NCBI GenBank assembly: GCA_015520265.1
Contig: WAQK01000037.1
Location: 1 to 53,614, forward strand
Length of the DNA: 53,614 nt
Direction of reading: 5' to 3'
Origin: Pyrodictiaceae archaeon
GTDB lineage: Archaea > Thermoproteota > Thermoprotei_A > Sulfolobales > WAQK01
A model generated the notes under the pieces. That model did not search any database. It saw only the letters and a list, made by a program, of their open reading frames with translations, and was not told the origin of the DNA. Positions 15,598-24,034 of this stretch are shown here, in pieces (the stretch's first letter is position 1; each line of letters opens with the position of its first letter). Position numbers and translations under genes: made by a program.

Positions 15598-16800
15598 TTG
15601 AGGATACTCTATGCAGTCTCGTCTATAGGCCTCGGCCACGTGGCCCGGTCAAGGGCCCTGGCCGAGGCCCTGAAAAGGCTGAAACCCGGAATAACCGTAG
15701 AGTTCCTGGCGCCTCCCCCGGCAAACAGATACCTGGAAGCCTGGGGCTGGAAGCCACACCCAGTTTCGGGCAGCCTGGAGCCCATCTCCCCTATAGTGGA
15801 CGAGTTCTACGAGAGGACTGGGAAGGGCCTCATAAACCTGCGCATGGCCCTCAAGGAACACGAGGTGGCCCGAAGGAACGCTGAACTGGTGGACCAGTAC
15901 ATTGACTACGATAGCTACGACGCCGCGGTCCTGGACGAGTCCTGGGAGCTCCTGGAGTCCGAGGCCTTCATGGAGTCCGGGGTGCTGAAGATCTACCTGG
16001 CCGACTTCCTGGCATACCCTTACAGACCCTCATACCTGGCCGTGGCCCTGGCCGTCAACAGGTTCCTGAAGCGCAGGCTGGAGAAGATGCACCTATGCCT
16101 ATTCGCCGGATTCCCGGAGAAGCTGGAGGGCCGCTGGTTCCCCCTCCTGGGGGAGAGCCTGGAGCGATGGTCTAGAGGCAGGGTCCGGGTCGTGGGCCCC
16201 CTACCCCCGGTGCTCCCAGACGAGCTGGTGACCCGCATCAATGCCAGGAGAAGACTGGGACTGGGTGTGGACGACCTCGCCATATTGGCTTCGTTGGGAG
16301 GAACCCGAGCTGGACACGAGATACTTGGGATAACCTTTAGGGGTGCCGAGAGGCTCGCAGAGAAGCTGGGAGGCAGTGTGTCGATGGTTGTGGCCCCCGG
16401 CGCGTCGCTCGAACGAGTGCCGGTGCGCGGCGGAAAGGTGGACACCGTGATCCTTGAGGGCTCCAGGCGGTTCGAGCTTTCCCGGCTACTCAGGGCATTC
16501 GACGCCTCTGTCTCCCCTGCAGGCCTCACCACCATAGCTGGCCTAGCAGCGGCTGGTGTACCGGGCATCCTAGTGCCACTGCCCTCCCATTTCGAGCAAG
16601 AGGAGAACGCCAGGCTTGCGGTTAAGAAGTGGGGCTGGTTCAGGAGTGCCAGGCTTAGCTGGCTTAACCCGGAATGGATTGCGGATAGCATAGTGGAGGT
16701 CTCTAGGTCTAGGCCCGAAGAGGGGGACCGAGGCCTATTCCATAACCTGAAGGAGGCGGCCCGCATAGTGTTGTCATCGTTGGAGGCGGGCCCCACCTAA
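15598..16800 (+). CDS. GT28/MurG-like glycosyltransferase
   Basis: This 400-residue protein has the GT-B fold signatures of MurG-like and UDP-glycosyltransferase families. The N-terminal Rossmann domain begins MRILYAVSSIGLGHVARSRAL, where G-L-G-H is the usual acceptor loop. The C-terminal domain has LLRAFDASVSPAGLTTIAGL and AAGVPGILVPLPSHFEQEEN, the nucleotide-sugar binding region. No transmembrane segment is evident. It may glycosylate a lipid or surface polymer. The start is TTG at 15598 after GGAGGGGAGG. It lies 41 bp downstream of the acyl-CoA dehydrogenase, so the two may be cotranscribed. The sugar donor and acceptor are unknown. Confidence 0.8.
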   Translation: MRILYAVSSIGLGHVARSRALAEALKRLKPGITVEFLAPPPANRYLEAWGWKPHPVSGSLEPISPIVDEFYERTGKGLINLRMALKEHEVARRNAELVDQYIDYDSYDAAVLDESWELLESEAFMESGVLKIYLADFLAYPYRPSYLAVALAVNRFLKRRLEKMHLCLFAGFPEKLEGRWFPLLGESLERWSRGRVRVVGPLPPVLPDELVTRINARRRLGLGVDDLAILASLGGTRAGHEILGITFRGAERLAEKLGGSVSMVVAPGASLERVPVRGGKVDTVILEGSRRFELSRLLRAFDASVSPAGLTTIAGLAAAGVPGILVPLPSHFEQEENARLAVKKWGWFRSARLSWLNPEWIADSIVEVSRSRPEEGDRGLFHNLKEAARIVLSSLEAGPT

Positions 16801-16858
16801 ACCTCCAAATACATCTAGGCCCTGGATACTAGTAGTAACAAAGGGCTGGTGAGCCTCC

Positions 16859-19174
16859 TTGCCGTCCCTGAGAATCACAGTTGTAGGCATAGTGCAGGGC
16901 GTGGGTTTCAGGCCCTTCGTCTACAGAGTCGCCGCTATGAGCGGTGTTAAGGGATATGTGAGGAACATGGGTGGAAGCGAGGTCGAAATCCGCGTTGAGG
17001 GGCCTAGGAGCAACGTGGCTAGGTTCCTGGAGCTCTTCTTCCTAGAGCTCCCCCCGCCAGCCAGGCTTGAGGAGGTCGAGGTCCAGGAGGAGAGGTTTCA
17101 GGGTTTTCGGAGGTTCGAGATACTGCCCAGCGCCAAGAGGTTGGGGAAAAGGTCGATGATCCCACCTGACATAGGTATATGTGACGGGTGCCTTAGAGAG
17201 GTCCTCGACCCCAGGTCCAGGTGGTACCGGTATCCCTTCAATAGTTGCGCATGGTGTGGCCCCCGGTTCTCCATGATGTACCGCGTCCCCTACGATAGGG
17301 AGAACACCTCGATGAACGACTTCCCACTATGCCCTCGCTGTAGAGCCGACTACGAGGACACCCGGAACGTTAGGAGGTTTCACGCGCAAGGCATAAGCTG
17401 CCCCGACTGTGGCCCCAAGGTATGGCTGGTGGATAAGCAGGGATCAAGTGTCGAGACTAAGGATCCCCTCAGAGAAGCGGCTAGACTCATAGATGAGGGA
17501 AACATTGTAGCCATCAAGGGTCTGGGCGGCTTCCACATAGCAGCGCTGGCCACCGACGACGAGGTGGTCGAAAGGCTTAGGAGGAGGAAGCAGAGGCCTG
17601 CCAAGCCTTTCGCGCTCATGGCCCTGAACACCGAGATCGTGGAGAAGCTAGCATACCTGCCCCCAGAGGCGCGGCGACTCCTGGAGTCACCTGAGAAACC
17701 CATAGTGCTACTGCCCTTGAGGGAGGGCTCGCCTGTATCCCCCCTCGTGGCTCCCGGCCTAGACACCGTGGGGATCATGCTTCCCTATACGGCCCTCCAC
17801 TACATGGTGCTCCAGGAGTCCAGGGACCGCTTCCTGATCATGACCAGCGGGAACAAGCACGGGAAGCCCATGTGCATAGACGAGGAGTGCGCCTTCCGCG
17901 AGCTAGCGGGCTTCGTGGATTATTTCCTGTTACATAATAGGAGGATTGTCAACCGGGTGGACGACAGTGTGGTCAGACTAACAGCAGGTCGCCCGACCTT
18001 CCTCAGGCGGAGCCGGGGGTATGCGCCAGTCTGGATCAGGGTGCCGCTAAGGTTCCACCACCCCATCATAGCCTTCGGCGCCGAGCTACAAACGGCTGGC
18101 GCGGTGGCCTTTGAGGACAAAGTAGTGCTTACACAGTACATAGGTGACGCCGACGACTACGATGTGCTAGAGGACCTTGACCGGTACTTAGAGTTCTTTG
18201 TGAAAACATACGGTATCAGGCCCTCCGACGCCATCCTAGTGGTGGACATGCATCCTGGCTACGCCTCCAGGAGACTGGGTGAAATATGGGCCGAGAAACA
18301 CGGGGCCAAGCTGGTGGAGATTCAGCATCACTACGCCCATGCAGCCTCAGTAATGGCAGACTATGGGCTGAAGCCCGGCGAGGAGGCTGTGGTTATAGCT
18401 ATAGACGGCATGGGGTACGGCGACGACAGCATGGTTTGGGGCGGGGAAGTGTTGGAGACCAGCTATACAGGCTACAGGAGGATAGGGCATCTAAAATACC
18501 AGGCCCAGCCGGGTGGGGACGCCGCCACCCGATACCCTGTGAGAATGCTGATAGGCATACTTTCCAGCTTCATGGAGGAGGACGAGGCCCTGAGTCTCCT
18601 CAGGTCGAGGCAGCTATTAAAAGGTCTGCGCTGGGGCGAGAAGGAGGCCAGGATAGCCTTTCTCCAGGCTTCGAGTGGAAGGGCTCCCCTAACCTCCAGC
18701 ACGGGCAGGATACTTGATGCAACAGCTGCACTGCTGGGAGTATGCTTGGAGAGGACCTACGAAGGCGAGCCAGCCATGAGGCTTGAGGCATTTGCCCGAG
18801 GAGGAAGGCTCATCGATAGCGTCGAGGCTCCGGTTAGGCAACATGGCGGCGTCTTCACAGTGGATACATCGAGGCTCTTCGAGACCGTCCTGGAGAACCT
18901 GGATGCCGATCCCCGTAGCCTGGCCTTCACGGTCCATTACAGGCTGGGCGAGGCTCTGGCAGAGATAGCGTATCGGTCTAGGAGCGTGAGGAGCGGGGGC
19001 ATAGTATATATGTCCGGCGGCGCGGCGGTCAACGACCATATAGTGGGCGCGGTCATCGAGTTTATGGCAAGCAAAGATGTGCAGGTTAAACTGCCTCGCC
19101 GGGTGCCTCCGGGCGACGGGGGGATCGCGCTGGGCCAAGCTGTCACTGCGGCTGCGAGGCTAGTCGAGAACTAG
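16859..19174 (+). CDS. hypF: HypF carbamoyltransferase
   Basis: HypF makes the carbamoyl group that HypE converts to cyanide, from carbamoyl phosphate and ATP. The 771 residues contain, in order: an acylphosphatase domain (VVGIVQGVGFRPFVYRVA, about 1-90); two zinc-finger units (CDGCLREV, CAWCGPRF, CPRCRADYED, CPDCGP, about 105-190); a YrdC-like domain (about 195-390, with KGLGGFHIAA and IMTSGNKHGKPM); and a Kae1-like domain with EIQHHYAHAASVMADYGL, AIDGMGYGDD and YMSGGAAVND. All catalytic landmarks are present. The start is TTG at 16859. The 3' end overlaps the end of the convergent protease gene by 15 bp. Confidence 0.96.
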   Translation: MPSLRITVVGIVQGVGFRPFVYRVAAMSGVKGYVRNMGGSEVEIRVEGPRSNVARFLELFFLELPPPARLEEVEVQEERFQGFRRFEILPSAKRLGKRSMIPPDIGICDGCLREVLDPRSRWYRYPFNSCAWCGPRFSMMYRVPYDRENTSMNDFPLCPRCRADYEDTRNVRRFHAQGISCPDCGPKVWLVDKQGSSVETKDPLREAARLIDEGNIVAIKGLGGFHIAALATDDEVVERLRRRKQRPAKPFALMALNTEIVEKLAYLPPEARRLLESPEKPIVLLPLREGSPVSPLVAPGLDTVGIMLPYTALHYMVLQESRDRFLIMTSGNKHGKPMCIDEECAFRELAGFVDYFLLHNRRIVNRVDDSVVRLTAGRPTFLRRSRGYAPVWIRVPLRFHHPIIAFGAELQTAGAVAFEDKVVLTQYIGDADDYDVLEDLDRYLEFFVKTYGIRPSDAILVVDMHPGYASRRLGEIWAEKHGAKLVEIQHHYAHAASVMADYGLKPGEEAVVIAIDGMGYGDDSMVWGGEVLETSYTGYRRIGHLKYQAQPGGDAATRYPVRMLIGILSSFMEEDEALSLLRSRQLLKGLRWGEKEARIAFLQASSGRAPLTSSTGRILDATAALLGVCLERTYEGEPAMRLEAFARGGRLIDSVEAPVRQHGGVFTVDTSRLFETVLENLDADPRSLAFTVHYRLGEALAEIAYRSRSVRSGGIVYMSGGAAVNDHIVGAVIEFMASKDVQVKLPRRVPPGDGGIALGQAVTAAARLVEN

Positions 19175-19714
19175 GGTGGATACGTTCATCATTTTCTCGA
19201 CCACGCACTCTTTAGGAATGGAGATGCTCCTAACACCCAGCCTGACTAGTAGCTTCTCCAGTCTTTCTAGAACCATGGGAGTAGCCCTTTTTACAGGGCC
19301 TGAGAGAGGTCTGCCGAACTCCGTGGTCTGAGGCACCACGCCCACGACGTATGCCTTCCCCCGGTACTGGCCGGTGGCGTAGAGTAGTGCCACAAGGTGG
19401 GCTGGCGAAACGGCGTGGTTGTCCGTCTCCCGAGAAAACATGTAGGCGTATTCCGCCGTATCGGCTCTAGAGGGGTCTATCTCCAGGACACCCACGTCTC
19501 CCGGCTTGTCTCCCACCAGCCCCGGCTCCACTACGTCGAGGAAGACGATCGCGTCATACCCGGCGAGGTACCCCAGCATGCCCAGGCCTAGATGCGAGCC
19601 TTGGAAAACGTCAAACCCGTATACCCCGCACTCCTCGAGGAACTGTGCTAGCAGGTCGCCGTAGCCGTCATCTCCGTACATCCTGTTGCCAAGGCCTACC
19701 ACTAGCACCCTCAA
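19160..19714 (-). CDS. Hydrogenase maturation protease (HycI/HybD family)
   Basis: A nickel-dependent endopeptidase that removes the C-terminal tail of the hydrogenase large subunit once nickel is in place. The N-terminal GLGNRMYGDDGYGDLL matches the G-x-G-N-x4-DD/E-G motif with the first metal ligand. The second ligand Asp lies in AIVFLDVVEPG and the third, a His, in AVSPAHLVALLYA. The C-terminal VVGVVPQTTEFGRPLSGPV is usual for the family. At 184 residues it is slightly longer than the common 150-165. TTG at 19714 overlaps the stop of the upstream companion gene in TTGA, so both are translated from one message. Its substrate is very probably the large subunit at 22116. Confidence 0.92.
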   Translation of the reverse strand: MRVLVVGLGNRMYGDDGYGDLLAQFLEECGVYGFDVFQGSHLGLGMLGYLAGYDAIVFLDVVEPGLVGDKPGDVGVLEIDPSRADTAEYAYMFSRETDNHAVSPAHLVALLYATGQYRGKAYVVGVVPQTTEFGRPLSGPVKRATPMVLERLEKLLVRLGVRSISIPKECVVEKMMNVSTLVLD

Positions 19715-20442
19715 GGCTCCATTCCAGCCTCCCTTAGAACAGCCTCTTCAAGCCCCTCGCAGAGATTTTCGCCCGGCTCGCATTCAACAACTACTATTTC
19801 TCGCGGCCAGTGGGTTAGGAAGCTGGTAACACCATCTAAGAGTACGTCAACACTAACCCAGCCATCGAGGCTGGGCCTGATGTCCTCCAGGGCTTTGAAG
19901 GCGTTCTCCTTCTTTCTCAGACGTCTTCTGGAGACATGTATGCCCGGCGTCCTCCCCCGCCGCTCGGAGGTAACGATTACCAGCCTGGACGGCTTATGCT
20001 GGTTGATCAGATCGGCCACGGTGACCACATTGGTATGGAAGTCCTCTACAACTACGTTGCTGGGCAGCTCCATGGCTCTAAGCTTCTCATAAAGGTTGAG
20101 AACCTGTTGCCCAGCCTCGTCGAAGGGTGTAGCTATGAACCCTACCAGAACCTTTTCCCCGCCTCCTTGGGGCAGGCTTAAGCCTAGAACGGCGCCCAAA
20201 GCCTCTGCGAAGTCTCTTTTAGCCAGCTCCTCATCTCCTCCCAGCGCCTTTATGATCTGTGCCTTCATCGCCTCGGGGTCCTGGGGCTTCGCCTTGATCT
20301 CGTAGAGCACCTTCAGCAACGCCTTCTCGTCTACTCCGAGGATCTCCGCCAAGCTCCGCCTCACCTCCTGGTCCACTTCTTTGCCCAGCCTTGCCAGCAT
20401 TCCCAGAAGCCTTGCCAGCTCCGTGACGATGTCCTTGCCCAT
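19711..20442 (-). CDS. Degenerate HybD/HycI-like domain fused to a helical domain; function unknown
   Basis: This 243-residue protein has no immediately recognised name. Residues 1-92 are charged and helical. Residues about 97-240 can be read against the hydrogenase maturation protease fold: VLVGFIATPFDEAG against G-x-G-N-x4-DE-A-x-G, LPSNVVVEDFHTN against the strand before the hinge, RLVIVTSE against L-I-I-x-D-A, SLDGWVSVDVL against S-L-H-x-L-G-L-x-D-V-L, and VVVECEPGENLCEGLEEAV against V-x-G-I-x-P-x-x-x-x-x-G-L. The first metal ligand (E109) is kept but the Asp is replaced by T158 or S159 and the His by D193, so peptidase activity is unlikely. It is translationally coupled (TTGA) to the true protease and divergent from the hydrogenase. 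The alignment is by eye. A chaperone or regulator role for this hydrogenase is inference. Confidence 0.7.
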   Translation of the reverse strand: MGKDIVTELARLLGMLARLGKEVDQEVRRSLAEILGVDEKALLKVLYEIKAKPQDPEAMKAQIIKALGGDEELAKRDFAEALGAVLGLSLPQGGGEKVLVGFIATPFDEAGQQVLNLYEKLRAMELPSNVVVEDFHTNVVTVADLINQHKPSRLVIVTSERRGRTPGIHVSRRRLRKKENAFKALEDIRPSLDGWVSVDVLLDGVTSFLTHWPREIVVVECEPGENLCEGLEEAVLREAGMEP

Positions 20443-20544
20443 AGAGGTAGCCTCCCCTGATATTGTTCCAGTGGACTATGATTAATGTAATTGCTGGGAA
20501 GCTGCTATCCTTTTTTATGATAAAAATTATATTTGTTGCTCTAA

Positions 20545-20559
20545 CCAAATTTTATTTGG
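20545..20559. promoter_or_regulatory. Palindrome in the hydrogenase/protease intergenic region
   Basis: CCAAAT-TTT-ATTTGG is a perfect 6-bp inverted repeat with a 3-bp centre, midway between the divergent companion gene (starts 20442) and hynS (starts 20663). It is the most symmetric element in the 220-bp spacer and is a candidate regulator site able to act on both directions. Confidence 0.45.
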
Positions 20560-20572
20560 AATAGTGAATAGT

Positions 20573-20612
20573 GATAAATATTTACGGCGTTTAAATGAGA
20601 TAAGTATTTATC
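20573..20612 (+). repeat. Repeated GATAA(A/G)TATTTA element upstream of hynS
   Basis: GATAAATATTTA at 20573-20584 recurs as GATAAGTATTTATC at 20599-20612, again with a 26-bp start-to-start spacing. The second copy is also a small palindrome (GATAA-gtat-TTATC). The copies lie 50-90 bp before the hydrogenase start, just upstream of the probable TATA box, a place where activators bind in Archaea. AT-rich chance similarity is a real alternative. Confidence 0.4.
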
Positions 20613-20621
20613 TATACTCAC

Positions 20622-20640
20622 ATAATTATCAATAATAAAA
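20622..20640 (+). promoter_or_regulatory. Probable TATA region of the hydrogenase operon
   Basis: The stretch TAATTATCAATAATAAAAG ends about 22 bp before the TTG start of the small subunit. It offers a TATA box at the distance expected for a leaderless or very short-leader message. Other A/T-rich boxes upstream (GTATTTATC) cannot be excluded. Confidence 0.45.
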
Positions 20641-20662
20641 GAAGAATATTGAGTGTGGGAAC

Positions 20663-22102
20663 TTGAGTTTCCTTAAGGAGCTCAAAATATCGAGGAGAGA
20701 CTTCCTGAAACTGAGCGGTAGCGCTGCCTTCTTCGCCTCCTTGGACTGGCGCAGCATCATCAAGACCGCCATGGCTCAGGTGCAGCAGGGCCTGATTAAC
20801 ATTGTTTGGTTCGAGGCTCAGGACTGCGCCGGCAACACGACTGCGCTGCTGGAGGCGACTGATCCCGATCTCCTCGACGTTCTGGGCGGCAAGTCGCACC
20901 TCGTGGGTCCCGGCGCCGTGAAGCTGCTGTTCCACGAGACCGTGATGGCTAGCTGGGGCACCGATACGCCGGCCTGGATAAAGGAGCTCCGAGACGATCC
21001 TGAGAAGCTTAAAGCCCTTCTGGAGAGCCTCGACCCGCAGGATCCCCTGAGAAGGACCCTGGAGGGCTACATGGCCCTAGGCTACAATCCTGGCCTGCTG
21101 CTCACCAGCCCCATCGATATCCTGAAACTGGCCGAGCAGGGCGCCCTCGACCCATTCGTACTGGTACTCGAGGGAAGTGTCCCGATAGACGAGAAGGCTG
21201 GAGGACCCCCCGGCTCCGACGAGTTCTGCTACATAGGGGAAGAGGGGGGCAAGGTCATATCGTGTGCTGAGTGGATGCGCCGCATCCTCCCCCGGGCAGC
21301 CGCCGTGGTCACAGTGGGCAACTGCGCCAGCTATGGCGGCCTAGTCTCCAACAAGGTGCTGGAAGCGCCAACAGAGGATGTTAAGAATATGGTAGAGGGT
21401 TGGTCAGCCAAGGGCTGGAGCCCCAGCCCCACCGGCGCCGTAGGGTTCTTCGACGACCCCATCAGAGGGTTCAAGGGACTAGTACACCTGCTCCCCGAGG
21501 CTGAGCCTTTCAGGAGGTTTGTTGACGGCGAGTGTGTACCAGAGAAGCCAGCTCAGGCCGACTGTAGGCCAGCTGTGGCCGTGCCAGGCTGCCCTGCCAA
21601 CGGCCAGGCCCAGCTGAGAACCCTTGCCAACCTGGTGCTCTGGGTCGCCGGGCTCATGCCTCTACCCGAGCTGGACGAGTACTGGAGACCCAAGTGGATA
21701 TACGGCAAGACAGTCCACGAGCAGTGCCCTAGAGGCGCCAACTACTCGGCTGGCGACTTCAGGAAGAACCCAGGGGACCCCGATTACCGGTGCCTCTTCG
21801 CCGTGGGCTGTAAGGGGCCCATATCTAACTGCCCGTGGAACAAGGTCGGATGGATCAACGGGGTCGGAGGACCGACCAGGACTGGCGGAGTCTGCATAGG
21901 ATGCACCATGCCCGGCTTCACTGACGCCTATGAGGCGTTCTACGAGCCGCTCTCAGCTGTAGAGTCGCCGACCGGCAGGGTCGCCGCAGCCAGCCTGGTG
22001 GGTGCTGGCATAGTTGGAGCGGCGGCCGCCTACGGGCTCGCCAAGCTACACGAGAAGAAGGTGAAGGAGGCCGAATCCAAGCTTGAGGAGGAGAAAGCTT
22101 AG
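20663..22102 (+). CDS. hynS: [NiFe] hydrogenase small subunit with twin-arginine signal and unusual proximal cluster
   Basis: This subunit carries the iron-sulfur relay from the NiFe site to the membrane partners. Residues 9-27 are a Tat signal (ISRRDFLKLSGSAAFFASL), so the mature enzyme faces outside. Distal cluster ligands are H352, C355, C377 and C383; medial cluster ligands are C390, C411 and C414 (CIGCTMPGF). For the proximal cluster, C55, C221 (GNCASYGG) and C310 (PGCPANG) are present, but the second Cys of the usual C-x-x-C is N58 (DCAGNTT). The additional cysteines of oxygen-tolerant enzymes are also absent. A hydrophobic segment at about 440-460 anchors the C-terminus, followed by a charged tail. 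At 479 residues it is longer than usual because of inserts around 95-135 and 235-305. The start is TTG 20663. Confidence 0.95.
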   Translation: MSFLKELKISRRDFLKLSGSAAFFASLDWRSIIKTAMAQVQQGLINIVWFEAQDCAGNTTALLEATDPDLLDVLGGKSHLVGPGAVKLLFHETVMASWGTDTPAWIKELRDDPEKLKALLESLDPQDPLRRTLEGYMALGYNPGLLLTSPIDILKLAEQGALDPFVLVLEGSVPIDEKAGGPPGSDEFCYIGEEGGKVISCAEWMRRILPRAAAVVTVGNCASYGGLVSNKVLEAPTEDVKNMVEGWSAKGWSPSPTGAVGFFDDPIRGFKGLVHLLPEAEPFRRFVDGECVPEKPAQADCRPAVAVPGCPANGQAQLRTLANLVLWVAGLMPLPELDEYWRPKWIYGKTVHEQCPRGANYSAGDFRKNPGDPDYRCLFAVGCKGPISNCPWNKVGWINGVGGPTRTGGVCIGCTMPGFTDAYEAFYEPLSAVESPTGRVAAASLVGAGIVGAAAAYGLAKLHEKKVKEAESKLEEEKA

Positions 22103-22115
22103 GAGGTGAGCATGC

Positions 22116-23993
22116 ATGCCCAAGGAGATGCTCCTAGACCCCGTAACAAGGATTGAAGGCCACTTAGGAGTAAGGGTGATCGTTAACGAGGACGGGACTA
22201 TAGACAGGGATAGTGTCAGAGTATTCGTCACCATGTTCAGGGGCTTCGAGGTGTTTCTCCGCGGCAGACGCCCGGAGGACGCCATTCACATAACCTCCAG
22301 GATCTGCGGCGTCTGTGGAGCAGCCCACGCCAATGCATCCATAATTGCCAACGACATGGCCCTAGGCGTACTACCCACAGAACTCGGCGTGGCCCTCAGG
22401 AACATGGCCCACGCCATGACCGACCATATATACGACCACCCCATGATCCTCAGCATGTTGGAGGGCCCCGACTTCAGCGCAGCCATAGTCGGCACCCTGA
22501 CGCCAAAGGTGTGGGCAGCAGCCAAGGAGACCACAGCTGAGCACAAGGACAGGCACGGCTTCCCCACCATTGCCGACATAATGGAGGCCCTTAACCCCAT
22601 ATCGGGCAAGGTATGGCAGATGGCCATCAAGTATCAGAGGATCGCCAGGGAGGCCGGCGTCCTGCTCTACGGCAGGCACAGCCACCCCTCCACGCTGATA
22701 CCTGGAGGCATCACAACGGACCTCACCAACCTGGAGCACCTGCTGATAGGCTACACCTTCAGGCTGGTTAAACTAACAGCGTGGGCCAAGTTCATCTACT
22801 ACCTGTGGTACGACCTGGTCAACTTCATGAAGGAGAACGGATGCCTCGACGCCCCCGAGGGGGCTGGCTGCGACTACAGGGAGCAGGGCAAGACAGAGCT
22901 CAGCCCCGGCTCCGGAGAGTTCCCGGTCCTAGCCTCTTCAGGAATCTTCGAGGACCCGGAGGCCTATGCCAACATGGGCAGCTCGCCCGAGGAGATCTAC
23001 TCCAACATCGACGAAGCTGCCAGCAAGAGGTTCCTGAAACTCGGGATAATCAAACAGGGCGCCAAGCCAGCCGAGGTCGTGACCAGGAAGTACACCGAGT
23101 ACAACGTCAGCCTCATGGAGACCGTGGACCACGCCTTCTATGAGGAGTGGAACAGCAAATTCACCGACACCGACTACCTCGGCAACCCGCTGCTATGGGG
23201 CAAGGAGGACGTCAAGTGGCACCCCTGGAACAAGACCACCATACCCAAGCCCGGAGCCAAGGACTGGGCCGACAGGTACAGCTGGGCAGCCGTCGTGAGG
23301 TTCGTGTGGAAGGACGGGTCTAAGTACCCGGTGGAGGTCGGCCCCATAGCCAGGCTAGTATCCCAGGCATGGTACGACCAGACAGAGCCCTACAAGAGCG
23401 GCGGAGGCAGAATAGAGGTCACCCTGCCAAGGGCTGTTGACGACACGCTGCCTCCAGGAGTATGGGAGGAGGACACCCTGGTTTACGAGGCACCCGCTTA
23501 CTCGACGACGCTGGAGAGGCTCTGGGCCAGGGCCTTCAACGTGGCCCTCGACGTGGCGGCTGCGTGGCATAACGTGGTCTACGCCATCAGCTACGTGAAG
23601 TCCGGCAAGCCGATAAAGACCTCCCGGTGGGACAGGAGCCATCCTAGCAGAATGACGTTCGGCGTAGGATTCAACGAGGCGCCCAGAGGCACCGTGAGGC
23701 ACTGGCTGGTGCAGAAGGGCGGCAAGATACTGAACTACCAGATACACGCATCGACCACCAGCAATGTCCCGCCCCTAGGCAGGGACGGCAAGCCAGCACC
23801 CTTCGAGGCCAGCGTGAGGAACACCGTGGTCTCGGAGAACGCCGGACTGGGCCTCGAGGGATGGACTGGCCTGGACTTCATGAGGGCCATAAGGAGCTTC
23901 GACCCGTGCCTGGCGTGCGCCGTCCACATCCAGTTCGGCAGGGAGCCAGTGAAGGTGGTGAAGAAGCTGATAAGCCCCACCTGCGGGCTCTAG
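22116..23993 (+). CDS. hynL: [NiFe] hydrogenase large subunit
   Basis: The catalytic subunit splits or forms H2 at a NiFe(CN)2CO site. The N-terminal motif is SRICGVCGAAH, with C64 and C67, preceded by DPVTRIEGHL. The C-terminal motif is DPCLACAVH, with C598 and C601. These four Cys bind Ni and Fe. After H604 a 21-residue tail, ending SPTCGL, should be removed by the protease at 19160-19714. Total length is 625 residues, at the long end for group 1 enzymes. The start is ATG 22116 after AGGAGGTGAG; an overlapping ATG at 22112 is in another frame. It has no signal of its own and would be exported bound to the small subunit. It is the second gene of hynS-hynL-isp1-isp2. Confidence 0.97.
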   Translation: MPKEMLLDPVTRIEGHLGVRVIVNEDGTIDRDSVRVFVTMFRGFEVFLRGRRPEDAIHITSRICGVCGAAHANASIIANDMALGVLPTELGVALRNMAHAMTDHIYDHPMILSMLEGPDFSAAIVGTLTPKVWAAAKETTAEHKDRHGFPTIADIMEALNPISGKVWQMAIKYQRIAREAGVLLYGRHSHPSTLIPGGITTDLTNLEHLLIGYTFRLVKLTAWAKFIYYLWYDLVNFMKENGCLDAPEGAGCDYREQGKTELSPGSGEFPVLASSGIFEDPEAYANMGSSPEEIYSNIDEAASKRFLKLGIIKQGAKPAEVVTRKYTEYNVSLMETVDHAFYEEWNSKFTDTDYLGNPLLWGKEDVKWHPWNKTTIPKPGAKDWADRYSWAAVVRFVWKDGSKYPVEVGPIARLVSQAWYDQTEPYKSGGGRIEVTLPRAVDDTLPPGVWEEDTLVYEAPAYSTTLERLWARAFNVALDVAAAWHNVVYAISYVKSGKPIKTSRWDRSHPSRMTFGVGFNEAPRGTVRHWLVQKGGKILNYQIHASTTSNVPPLGRDGKPAPFEASVRNTVVSENAGLGLEGWTGLDFMRAIRSFDPCLACAVHIQFGREPVKVVKKLISPTCGL

Positions 23994-24034
23994 TCTTTCC
24001 ACCATCTCAACAACCCTCTGCGGGGTGATGCGTC

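Noticed and set aside
20663-22102. Possible oxygen-tolerant hydrogenase
   Set aside because: The two supernumerary cysteines of the 4Fe-3S proximal cluster are absent (Gly at position 57, Ser near 229).
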